Of a stretch of DNA of 64,000 bases, positions 18,601 to 25,453 are shown one piece after another. Positions within the stretch are counted from its first letter, which is position 1. Each line of letters begins with the position of its first letter. The notes under the pieces were generated by a model, which was not told where the DNA came from, did no database searches, and saw nothing but the letters and a program-made list of their open reading frames with translations. This stretch comes from Pectobacterium carotovorum (GTDB lineage Bacteria > Pseudomonadota > Gammaproteobacteria > Enterobacterales > Enterobacteriaceae). Made by a program: the position numbers and the translations under genes. The stretch covers positions 2,294,001 to 2,358,000 of the forward strand of contig NZ_JAXAFK010000001.1 in NCBI RefSeq assembly GCF_033898505.1. The letters are read 5' to 3'.

Positions 18601-19843
18601 CAGCTTCAGGCTGTGGGTGTGGGTCAAAATCGGGGGAAGAAAGGCCGAAAAGCAGCGAGGCAGGCGGAAGCATCTTGCCTTCAGTAGTGCTCTCCATTGC
18701 GGCCAGCAGACGCTGGCTGTCATCGGTGTCGCCATACAGCAGGACACCGCTCAGCCGCCCGTCGCGCAGGAGCAGACGACGGTAGTGCTGCGTCTGCGGA
18801 TCAAACAGGGTGTACACCTCATCATCCGGTGCCACGTTAATATCGCCGCCGCTGACCACACCAATTCCCGTGACTTTCAGCCGCGTCGCCGCCTGTTCAC
18901 GTTGATAATCTTTCGGCGCGTGTCCGGCCAGGCGCTGTGCCACCAGCGTGGCATGGGCGAAACACGGGGCAACCAGCCCGAAAGTTTCGCTATTGAGTTC
19001 ACAACATTCGCCGATCGCACTGATGTACGGGTCGGCAGTTTGTAACTGTCCATCCACCAGCACGCCGCGGTTACAGGGCAAGCCGCACCCGCGTGCCAGC
19101 TGGCTGGCGGGAATCACGCCCGCCGTCACCACCACCAGTCCGGCGGGGATCGTACGGCCATCCGCCAAGGCGACAGCCGTTACGCCGTGTTCATCACCGT
19201 GCAGCGCCACCACCTGCACATCCGTTTCACAGGCAATACCGCGGGCGCGCAGGCTGTCGCACAGCAGGCCGCTCGCCGTTGCGTCCAGTTGACGCTCCAT
19301 CAGAATCGGGACGCGATGCAGCAGCGTGACGTCGGCACCGCGCAGTTTCAGCGCCGCTGCCGCTTCAATCCCAAGCAAGCCACCGCCAATCACCACCGCA
19401 GGAACGGACTGGCGAATCATCGTCAGCATCAGTTCAACATCATCCAGCGTGCGGAAGCCGCACACGCCCGCCAGATCGATACCGGGCATCGGTGGCATAA
19501 ACGGCGTGGATCCGGTCGCCAGCACCAGATGATCGTAATGCAGTTGCCGTTGCGTCGTTGTCACCTCACGCTGCTGGCGATCGATATGGGTTACCCGCTC
19601 ACCCAGCAGGTAACTCACCGGCAGCGCCGCATCGCCATCGATAGCCGCTGGCGTCAGCAGCGTATCCGTAAACGCTTTTTCACCGCTCAATACTGGCGAC
19701 AGCAGGATGCGGTTATAGCTGGCGCGCGGTTCATCACCAATCACGGTGATGCGGTAGCGCGTCGCAGCCAGCTGACGTAGCGCATCGACGAATCGTGCGC
19801 TCGCCATCCCGTTACCAATCACAATCAGATGCGGTTTCATCAT
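15647..19843 (-). CDS. nirB: NasC-NirB-NirD fusion: nitrate reductase electron-transfer domain joined to nitrite reductase large and small subunits
   Basis: 1398 residues in one open frame. Residues 1 to about 415 are an FAD/NAD(P)H oxidoreductase like Klebsiella NasC (IVIGNGMASARFVDAL, YDHLVLATGSTPF, VVIGGGLLGIEAAAAL), without its C-terminal [2Fe-2S] part. Residues 420 to about 1250 are a complete NirB: a second FAD domain, a BFD-like site CSCHNVSK with CTKAGTGCGGC, and the sirohaem/[4Fe-4S] motifs SCVGSTWC and SGCTRECAEAQ. Residues about 1271-1380 are NirD (Rieske-like fold; ligands absent, as is normal for NirD: ALENHEPGSGANVLSRG). It should pass electrons to NasA and reduce nitrite to ammonium. 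The start at 19843 has GAGG eight bases upstream. The junction retains a ribosome binding site and ATG (18586), so NirB-NirD may also be made separately. Confidence 0.9.
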   Translation of the reverse strand: MMKPHLIVIGNGMASARFVDALRQLAATRYRITVIGDEPRASYNRILLSPVLSGEKAFTDTLLTPAAIDGDAALPVSYLLGERVTHIDRQQREVTTTQRQLHYDHLVLATGSTPFMPPMPGIDLAGVCGFRTLDDVELMLTMIRQSVPAVVIGGGLLGIEAAAALKLRGADVTLLHRVPILMERQLDATASGLLCDSLRARGIACETDVQVVALHGDEHGVTAVALADGRTIPAGLVVVTAGVIPASQLARGCGLPCNRGVLVDGQLQTADPYISAIGECCELNSETFGLVAPCFAHATLVAQRLAGHAPKDYQREQAATRLKVTGIGVVSGGDINVAPDDEVYTLFDPQTQHYRRLLLRDGRLSGVLLYGDTDDSQRLLAAMESTTEGKMLPPASLLFGLSSPDFDPHPQPEAVRIPVMSKPILVVVGHGMVGHYFLEQLVERDLHRHYHIVVFGEERHEAYDRVHLSEYFSGRSAASLSLVKDGFFAESGIELRSASEIVAIDRERQCVCDAQGRETAYDKLVLATGSYAFVPPIPGNTRPGCLVYRTLDDLDAIAAQAKKAKSGVVIGGGLLGLEAANALRQLGLDTHVVEFAPRLMAVQLDDGGATMLRRKIEALGVQIHLSKETREITDGEQALHRLCFADGSVLETDLVLFSAGIRPRDKLADSCDLEKGPRGGIVIDDRCQTSDDAIFAIGECALWKGQIFGLVAPGYQMARSVADTLAQRDTPFTGADMSTKLKLLGVDVASIGDAHGRTAGSQSYQWTDGPNEVYKKIVVSADGKRLLGAVLIGDSSDYSTLLQMMLNDMPLPAQPEGLILPARSGDAPKGLGVAALPASAQICSCHNVSKSDISAAVAGGCGELGALKTCTKAGTGCGGCIPLLKQVMEYELTQLGVEVKKDICEHFAYSRQELYHLIRVHEIRSFDSLLERYGHGLGCEVCKPLVGSMLASCWNDYLLQPQHLPLQDTNDRFFANIQKDGTYSVVPRVPAGEITPEGLIAIGQVAQRYNLYTKITGGQRVDLFGARLEQLPAIWRELIDAGFETGHAYGKSLRTVKSCVGSTWCRYGVQDSTGLAIQLEHRYKGLRSPHKIKMAVSGCTRECAEAQSKDIGVIATDKGWNLYVCGNGGMKPRHADLFASDLDTETLLRTIDRVLMFYIRTGDRLQRTSTWMDNLEGGIDYLRQVILEDSLNIGEELDKEMQRVVDAYQCEWQTTLESPERLALFRGFLNSDSPDEAVVMVPERGQIRPAQDHEKVASPEPVALKPAAHEAEWVQVATLGDIPRHAGMAARLGQQQIALFHLPGSEQQVYALENHEPGSGANVLSRGLIGDVAGEPVVISPLYKKRFKLRDGVSPDDSALYVRAWPVRVEDDEIWVCRQPLAVPESVSLADAAMAKAS
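18584..18600 (-). promoter_or_regulatory. Internal ribosome binding site and ATG at the NasC/NirB junction
   Basis: TAAGGA (18595-18600) lies eight bases before ATG 18586, in frame with the fusion, exactly where a free-standing NirB would start (MSKPILVVVGHGMVGHYF). It would give a 979-residue NirB-NirD protein. It looks like a relic, or a still active start, from when nasC and nirB were separate genes. Confidence 0.5.
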
Positions 19844-19859
19844 CGTTCCGGCCTCACTG

Positions 19860-20654
19860 TCAGGCTGCTTTAGGCTGTTTTTCATATAAGAAATGCAGCA
19901 CCTGCTGGCGGTAGTGGTGATAGCGCGGATCGTCAGCCAGCGCGACGCGTGAACGCGGACGTTCCAGCTCGACCGTCATGATTTCACCGACCGTCGCCGC
20001 CGGACCGTTCGTCATCATTAGCACGCGATCCGACAGCAGTACTGCCTCGTCTACGTCGTGAGTAATCAGCACAATCGTGGTTTGCAACCGCTGCTGAATC
20101 TCCATTACCGCATCCTGAAGATGCGCACGGGTCAGCGCATCCAGCGCGCCGAACGGCTCATCCATCAGCAGCACTTTCGGCTTCATGGCCAGCGCGCGGG
20201 CAATCCCCACACGCTGCTTCATGCCGCCGGAGATCTCGTTAGGCCGCTTGTTCAGCGCGTGCCCCATATGCACCAGTTCCAGATTGTGGGTAATCCATTC
20301 GTGCATCTCGCGCTTGTTCATCTGCCCGCGAAATACCTGGCGTACCGCCAGCGCAACGTTTTCATAGGTCGTCAGCCACGGCAGCAGCGAGTGGTTCTGA
20401 AAGACCACGCCGCGCTCAGGCCCCGGTCCATCAATTTCACGGTTATCACACAGCAGGCCGCCGCTGCTCGGCAATGTCAGACCGGCGATCAGGTTCAATA
20501 GCGTGGACTTGCCGCAGCCGGAATGGCCGATCAGGCTGATCGTCTCACCGGTATGAATGTCAAAACTCACCTGATCCAGCGCCAGAAACTCGCCGCTGGC
20601 GGTATTGAAACGCTGGCTCACCTGCTGCACTTGAATAATCGGTGTTGTACGCAT
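19860..20654 (-). CDS. nasD: Nitrate ABC transporter ATP-binding protein
   Basis: 264 residues from ATG 20654, which has AAGGAG six bases upstream; a longer frame to 20738 starts inside the permease gene and is not supported. Walker A is GHSGCGKST, the signature is ISGGMKQRVGIARAL, Walker B is VLLMDEPFGALDAL and the H-loop is ITHDVDEA. It belongs to the nitrate/sulfonate/bicarbonate group (NrtD, SsuB, TauB). It energises uptake with the upstream permease and Tat-exported binding protein. It lies 16 bp before the NasC-NirB-NirD fusion gene in the same operon, matching the Klebsiella nasFED order. Confidence 0.92.
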   Translation of the reverse strand: MRTTPIIQVQQVSQRFNTASGEFLALDQVSFDIHTGETISLIGHSGCGKSTLLNLIAGLTLPSSGGLLCDNREIDGPGPERGVVFQNHSLLPWLTTYENVALAVRQVFRGQMNKREMHEWITHNLELVHMGHALNKRPNEISGGMKQRVGIARALAMKPKVLLMDEPFGALDALTRAHLQDAVMEIQQRLQTTIVLITHDVDEAVLLSDRVLMMTNGPAATVGEIMTVELERPRSRVALADDPRYHHYRQQVLHFLYEKQPKAA

Positions 20655-20664
20655 GGTCGGCTCC

Positions 20665-21579
20665 TTAGCGGTTGTCATAGCTGAAACGGTTAGCAATCCA
20701 CACCAGTCCCTGCTCAAGCAGCAGACCGATAACACCAATCACCACGATGGCGATGATGATGTTTTCCACATTCAGGTTGTTCCACTCATTCCAAATCCAG
20801 AAACCGATACCGACGCCGCCGGTCAGCATCTCCGCGGCGACAATCACCAGCCAGGCGACGCCAATCGACAGACGCACGCCGGTCAATACGTTAGGCAACA
20901 CCGCAGGCAGCAGGATTTTGCGCATAATGGTGAATTCGGAGAGCTTCAGCACCCGCGCCACGTTCAGGTAATCCTGTGGGATGCGGCGTACGCCTTCGGC
21001 GGTATTGAGGATCATCGGCCAAATGGAGCAGATGAAAATGGTCCAACTGGATGCCGGTTCCGCGCGCTGGAACAGCAGCAGGCCGATAGGCAACCATGCC
21101 AGTGGACTGACCGGACGCAGCAGCGAAATGATCGGGTTGAGCATGCTAGCCAGAAAGGTAAAACGACCAATCAGGAAACCCGCAGGAATACCAACCAGCG
21201 CCGCCAGTCCGAAGCCAATGCCAACGCGTTGCAGCGAGGCCAATACGTTCCAGCCAATGCCCTGATCGTTTGGCCCGGCGATATAAAACGGATCGGCGAA
21301 GAGGCTGAGTGCCGCAAGCCAGGTCGTCCACGGCGTCGGGAAGTTTTCGCTGTTGAGCGCGGCAATCTGCCAGACCGCCACCAGCAGACCCAGCCCCAGT
21401 ACCGCAGGGAAAAGCTGCTGAAACAGCTTACGCAGCAGCGGTCGGTAGGCGAAAGCAGGCGTTGCCGGTGCTTTTTCAGGCGTCGCTGGTTTGGTTGGCA
21501 GCGGCATAATTTCAGCGCTGTGCACGGTTTCCGGGGCGGTATCCGCAGCAATCGGAATGATTCGGGCCTGGTTTTTCAT
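20665..21579 (-). CDS. nasE: Nitrate ABC transporter permease
   Basis: 304 residues from ATG 21579 (GAGG six bases upstream; an adjacent ATG at 21582 is possible). After a Pro/Ala-rich cytosolic N-terminus (TKPATPEKAPATPAFAYRP) there are about six membrane segments and the conserved permease loop LVIVAAEMLTGGVGIGFWIW. This is the NrtB type of inner-membrane permease, homologous to SsuC and TauC. It lies 10 bp before nasD and 12 bp after nasF, which indicates co-transcription and probably translational coupling. Confidence 0.92.
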   Translation of the reverse strand: MKNQARIIPIAADTAPETVHSAEIMPLPTKPATPEKAPATPAFAYRPLLRKLFQQLFPAVLGLGLLVAVWQIAALNSENFPTPWTTWLAALSLFADPFYIAGPNDQGIGWNVLASLQRVGIGFGLAALVGIPAGFLIGRFTFLASMLNPIISLLRPVSPLAWLPIGLLLFQRAEPASSWTIFICSIWPMILNTAEGVRRIPQDYLNVARVLKLSEFTIMRKILLPAVLPNVLTGVRLSIGVAWLVIVAAEMLTGGVGIGFWIWNEWNNLNVENIIIAIVVIGVIGLLLEQGLVWIANRFSYDNR

Positions 21580-21591
21580 CATCAACCTCAC

Positions 21592-22851
21592 TTATTTCTT
21601 CACGCTAAAACTGTTGGCATAACCCGCCGGATCGCTACCATCCCAGCGGCGGCCATCGATAAGCACGCTGCTGCGCATGTCGCTACCGGGCAACGGCACA
21701 TTCCCCACGGCCTCGGCCGCCTGCTTGTAGATATCAATGCGGTTAACCTGCTTCGCGACGGCCAGATAGTCCGGCTCTTCGGTGAGCAAGCCCCAGCGCT
21801 TGTGCTGGGTAAGGAACCACATACCGTCGGACAGATACGGGTAGTTCACGGAACCGTCGTGGTAGAAACGCATCGCGTGTTCGTCTTTCCAGCTTTTCCC
21901 CAGTCCGTTTTCGTACTGGCCCAGCATGCGTCCGACGATGGTTTCTTCTTTGGCATTGATGTACGCGCGTCCGGCAACGACACTGGCCGTCTCACGGCGG
22001 TTGTCGTCCGAAGCGTCAATCCAGCGCGAGGCATCGAGAATCGCGGCGGTCAACGCGCGGGCGCTATTCGGGTTGGCGTTCACCCAGTCAGCGCGGGTAC
22101 CCAGCACTTTCTCTGGATGATCCGGCCAAATGTCTTGCGAAGTGGCGGCGGTAAAGCCGATTTTTTCGCTAATGGCACGCTGGTTCCACGGCTCGCCGAC
22201 GCAGTAGCCCACCATGTTGCCAATCTTCATGTTCATCACCATTTGCGGCGGCGGCACCACCACGGTGCGCACGTCGTTCAGTGGATGAATCCCGGCGGAA
22301 GCCAGCCAGTAGTAGAGCCACATGGCGTGCGTACCGGTCGGGAAGGTTTGTGCGAAGGTGTACGTGCCCGCCGGGCTGGCGGCGATATATTTTTGCAGCC
22401 CCGCGAGATCCGTGACATTGGCTTCACGCAGTTGGTTTGCCAGCGTGATCCCTTGCCCGTTCTGGTTGAGCGTCATCAGTGCCGCCATGTTGCTCTGTGC
22501 GCCGGACAGCCCCATTTGCAGACCGTACAGCTGCCCATACAGAATGTGGGCGGCATCCAGCTCGCCCGACACCAGCTTGTCGCGTACCGCCGCCCAGCTT
22601 GCTTCTTTGCTGGGAACAATCGTGATGCCGTATTTCTTATCGAAGCCTTTCACTGCGGCCATCACGACTGAGGCGCAGTCCGTCAACGGGATAAACCCGA
22701 CCCGGATTTCCTTTTTCTCCGGTGCATCAGAACCCGCGGCCCAGGCGCTATTCATCAACCCTGGCAGCATCAGGCTGCCACCCAGTGCAGCACTCCCCAG
22801 CAGAAACTGGCGGCGAGAGACGGTCATGCTTTTGGTTTTGGAATCACTCAT
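21592..22851 (-). CDS. nasF: Nitrate-binding periplasmic protein with Tat signal
   Basis: 419 residues from ATG 22851. The N-terminus has a twin-arginine motif, SRRQFLLGSAALGG (RR at 13-14), ending near NSAWAAG, so the protein is probably exported folded by Tat. The mature part is of the NrtA/CmpA type (IRVGFIPLTDCASVVMA, LSGAQSNMAALMTLNQNGQ, YCVGEPWNQRAI). It captures nitrate, and possibly nitrite, for NasE/NasD. It is the first gene of the operon. The start is preceded by AAGGG eight bases upstream; the frame upstream of 22851 runs into the leader terminator and is not coding. The leader carries the NasR-responsive terminator. Confidence 0.92.
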   Translation of the reverse strand: MSDSKTKSMTVSRRQFLLGSAALGGSLMLPGLMNSAWAAGSDAPEKKEIRVGFIPLTDCASVVMAAVKGFDKKYGITIVPSKEASWAAVRDKLVSGELDAAHILYGQLYGLQMGLSGAQSNMAALMTLNQNGQGITLANQLREANVTDLAGLQKYIAASPAGTYTFAQTFPTGTHAMWLYYWLASAGIHPLNDVRTVVVPPPQMVMNMKIGNMVGYCVGEPWNQRAISEKIGFTAATSQDIWPDHPEKVLGTRADWVNANPNSARALTAAILDASRWIDASDDNRRETASVVAGRAYINAKEETIVGRMLGQYENGLGKSWKDEHAMRFYHDGSVNYPYLSDGMWFLTQHKRWGLLTEEPDYLAVAKQVNRIDIYKQAAEAVGNVPLPGSDMRSSVLIDGRRWDGSDPAGYANSFSVKK

Positions 22852-22887
22852 CAACGACACCCTTGCGCAAAACACCTTTTCAGGCGG

Positions 22888-22946
22888 TAAAAACAAAAAC
22901 GGCGTCCACAAGCCCATGCAGAATCTGCACGCTTATGGACGCCGTT
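22888..22946 (-). terminator. Leader terminator of the nas operon (NasR antitermination target)
   Basis: On the minus strand AACGGCGTCCATAAGC (22931-22946) pairs over 16 bp, with one G-U, with GCTTGTGGACGCCGTT (22898-22913). An inner TGCAG/CTGCA stem closes the loop and a T-rich run (TTTTTGTTTTT) follows. It lies between the sigma-54 promoter and the nasF start. Its 5' arm overlaps the second ANTAR-type hairpin, so the two structures exclude each other. Confidence 0.85.
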
Positions 22947-22981
22947 GTCCGATTAACACCTTCCGCACCGCCGTTGGCCCG
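22937..22981 (-). promoter_or_regulatory. Two-hairpin ANTAR recognition element in the nas leader
   Basis: Hairpin 1 (22964-22981) is CGGGCC-AACGGC-GGTGCG with one G-G mismatch and one G-U pair. Hairpin 2 (22937-22950) is GGAC-AACGGC-GTCC, a perfect stem. Both loops are the identical hexamer AACGGC, which fits the AxxGxx rule known for ANTAR protein targets. Hairpin 2 shares bases with the terminator 5' arm. Binding of nitrate-loaded NasR should hold hairpin 2 and let transcription continue. Confidence 0.8.
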
Positions 22982-23020
22982 AAACGCATTATGAATGTTT
23001 GGTTGTTGCTAATGAGTTAA

Positions 23021-23036
23021 AGCAAGGTTTGTGCCA
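23021..23036 (-). promoter_or_regulatory. Sigma-54 promoter of the nas operon
   Basis: The minus strand reads TGGCACAAACCTTGCT, a full match to TGGCAC-N5-TTGCW (-24/-12). The start point is expected near 23011, giving a leader of about 160 bases before nasF. It implies NtrC-dependent expression under nitrogen limitation. I could not find a convincing NtrC site upstream. Confidence 0.85.
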
Positions 23037-23149
23037 GATGTCACAATTTTGCGTATTACCGAGCGGGATTGTTTAATAGAGAAGTGAACTTAAATTTCGG
23101 TAACCACATGTAAATTATGATGATTATTTCGTGCGCGAGAATATTGCCA

Positions 23150-23515
23150 TTTCTATGCTACGCCGTAGCACGCGCCCGACACGGGGCGCTCAGTCGCCGC
23201 CGCCCCGTGACCCGTGGCTTTTTCGCGAGAAATAACGTCGCTACGCGATACCTTCAGAAAAAACAGTCTCTTAGCGGACCGTCGTTGACGCGCTCCCGGC
23301 GCGGCAACGACTTTCGCGGCTTCCCTGCCGCTCATCCTAAGCCTGTTTTTCCTTCAGCGTTATTTACGCTCATCACAACACAACGACAGCGAGAACCAAC
23401 TACGCACGAAACTACTTCACACCGTCAGTTACTCCGCTATTGACGCCACGATTTCCTCTTCACAAGACGGCGTCTTGCACCGCAAGCAAGCAGAACACGC
23501 ACAGTTCATGTGCAT
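23150..23515. other. Hairpin-rich non-coding segment between the nas promoter and nasR
   Basis: No convincing gene lies here. The segment holds a string of short perfect stems: 23156-23170 (TGCTAC/GTAGCA), 23180-23209 (CACGGGGCG/CGCCCCGTG), 23283-23309 (CGTTG/CAACG with inner GCGC/GCGC), 23316-23331 (GCGGC/GCCGC), 23356-23370 (AGCGT/ACGCT), 23463-23477 (CAAGAC/GTCTTG) and 23499-23513 (GCACA/TGTGC). The GC-rich part from 23160 to 23340 stands out from the AT-rich flanks. It could be a dispersed repeat, a structured RNA, or regulatory DNA; I cannot tell which. Confidence 0.5.
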
Positions 23516-23522
23516 ATACCTC

Positions 23523-24812
23523 TTAAGGGGTATCTCCGAATACATCTGCTACCGCGAGCATCGCCGTTGCGATATCAATCAGCTTTTTATTCTGGCTCAT
23601 CGCCATGCGCCGTAGGGTTTTGTAGGCCTCTTCTTCGCTTAATCCACGGTGCTGCATCAGTAAGCCCTTTGCGCGATCGATCTGTTTTCTTTCATTCAAC
23701 GTGGCTCGCAGCGCAGCCAATTCATGATCCTGCGCCTGTAAGCGCCTCGACTGTTGCTGCACCAGCGACAGCAGCGATCGCCCCAACTGTGGGCTGACGC
23801 CATCGCTATGTAGCCAGCCGGGAGGAGTGCTCTGCCCTTCCACGTCGTGACCAGCGATAAATATCGAATAACCGGGCTCGTCCTTCTCCTGCTGCGCCAT
23901 CAGCTCTTCGAGGTCCGCCCGCTGATCGCTGCACGCCTTCTCCGCTGCCGCAATACGGGTACGACAGCGCTGCATCAGCGTCTGCTCCAGTTCATCTTCC
24001 ATCTGTTTCATTTCGTCGATACGCCGCGTGGCAATCGAAAACCAGTGCAGGCTGTCGGCTTCCGACAGCTTTTCTATCGGGCTGCGGGTGCACACGATCC
24101 GGCGCAGGCGCTCAAACTCGCTGTCTACCGCGATAGCACGCCAGCGCTGCTGGTTTTCTTCATCGCTAAAACTGAGAAAGGTATCGAAACAGCGCTCCTG
24201 CCGCTCAATCAAGTCCAGCAGCTTTTGCCGGGTTTCCTCATCAATGCTGCCCGCCGCATAGGCCGCCGCGCCGATAGCACGCTCCTGCCCCGCCAGTTCT
24301 TTCCCCTGCATAAAGCTGAACATGGCAATCAACGCGCGAGAAATCCCCGGATCGGCTGCCGTATCCGACACCTCAAAAACCAGTGCCAGCAGATTACGGA
24401 CAATGTCGTTGAAAAATGTCATCGCTTGCGGCTGAGGCAGCAAGCGCTGGCGAATCTGCTGGCGCAGCGCAGGCAGCAGGCTCAGCGCATAGACCACGCT
24501 GGCGACGCGGCTGAATAGACGGCTTGCCTGCGGCAATTCCGCCGTCATTTTTTCTAATCCGGCCAGATGCGTCATCAAGTGCGCCTGTGCCGTCTGCACG
24601 TCTTTCTCACGTAGCACCAGTTCATCGGCGAAAAATCGGCCGTCGGAGCAAAGAAACAGGTTGGCCGTTCCCCGTTCGCGCTGCAATAGATGCACGAGCT
24701 GGCTGATTTTCCCCACCAGTTCACCACTTTGCAGCAGGTAGCGCAGGCTGTTCAGCTCACACTGGCGCGAGGCAAGTAAAAATCGAATTGTCGTTGAAGG
24801 CTCCGCCACCAT
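23523..24812 (-). CDS. nasR: Nitrate-responsive transcription antiterminator NasR
   Basis: 429 residues from ATG 24812, with AGGAG eight bases upstream; a longer frame to 24836 has no ribosome binding site. The N-terminal NIT domain (about residues 25-270) is the nitrate/nitrite sensor (ISQLVHLLQRERGTANLFLCS, MFSFMQGKELAGQERAIGA). The C-terminal ANTAR domain (about 350-425) reads ERKQIDRAKGLLMQHRGLSEEEAYKTLRRMAM. As in Klebsiella, nitrate-bound NasR should bind the two-hairpin element in the nasF leader and prevent termination. It is transcribed in the same direction as the nas genes and sits just upstream, with the hairpin-rich segment between them. Confidence 0.93.
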   Translation of the reverse strand: MVAEPSTTIRFLLASRQCELNSLRYLLQSGELVGKISQLVHLLQRERGTANLFLCSDGRFFADELVLREKDVQTAQAHLMTHLAGLEKMTAELPQASRLFSRVASVVYALSLLPALRQQIRQRLLPQPQAMTFFNDIVRNLLALVFEVSDTAADPGISRALIAMFSFMQGKELAGQERAIGAAAYAAGSIDEETRQKLLDLIERQERCFDTFLSFSDEENQQRWRAIAVDSEFERLRRIVCTRSPIEKLSEADSLHWFSIATRRIDEMKQMEDELEQTLMQRCRTRIAAAEKACSDQRADLEELMAQQEKDEPGYSIFIAGHDVEGQSTPPGWLHSDGVSPQLGRSLLSLVQQQSRRLQAQDHELAALRATLNERKQIDRAKGLLMQHRGLSEEEAYKTLRRMAMSQNKKLIDIATAMLAVADVFGDTP

Positions 24813-25453
24813 TGCACTCTCTCCTGAAAAAACCATGCTCGGAAATATGCAATTAGCACGCCAGTTACCTCACGCATCAACAGGAAAAAAGCAGCAATGC
24901 ATGCCGACCTCTTTTTAATATTCGATGTATCTCGACGGTGAAATAAATACGCATGCGATCTGCCCGTCAAACAGCAATAACGAGCGGCAAGAGAAGCCAT
25001 CTGTTGCTCTTTTTTATCTGCCGCGTATTCACAGAGAAAAACAAAATTAATACAAAAAGTAACTGTTATATTTATCCTTATTCCATCTGTACCAACAATG
25101 GTATTCATGCGATAAATACCACACCACCAAATCAGAATTAAATTCTTTTAAATGAATTTAAAAAAAATAAAAAAATAACAAATAAGTTTAAATTAGATAT
25201 AAATTTCAAAATTGACGTAGATTCCGTTTCTCACATCACCCACAAAACTGTACTATTTATCCTTCCATTTTTGCACGCTATAATCCCCGCACGTTTTATT
25301 CACTGCTCATTCTTATCTCACTTCAATCAGTGAAGTTAATTTCTGACGGATGCAAATACCGCCGACGGTAATTATTCGCATTTTATTTATCACTATTTAT
25401 TCCGGCAAGCATCGGAATAACAGCATTTTCCTGCCTGACGCTAGGAGCCTAAC
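24813..25453. other. Divergent intergenic region nasR / cydA
   Basis: A 641-bp AT-rich gap with no supportable gene. It must hold the promoters of nasR (-) and cydA (+). TATAAT at 25279-25284 is the best -10 candidate for cydA, though no good -35 precedes it. Oxygen control by ArcA and FNR is expected from cyd operons in general, but I saw no clear FNR palindrome. Confidence 0.5.

Noticed and set aside
15647..19843. Two tandem FAD oxidoreductase domains as an assembly duplication
   Set aside because: The two copies are clearly diverged in sequence. They correspond to NasC and to the NirB N-terminus, so they are paralogous domains and not a duplicated contig segment.
20653..22671. 672-codon open frame on the plus strand, antisense to nasE and nasF
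   Set aside because: It is exactly opposite two well-supported transporter genes. Its translation is low-complexity (rich in R, Q, H) with no recognisable domain, and GC-rich codon bias on the opposite strand explains it.
23117..23443. 108-codon plus-strand frame across the hairpin-rich block
   Set aside because: No ribosome binding site and an irregular Arg/Ser/Thr-rich translation. The inverted repeats account for the lack of stops better than coding does.
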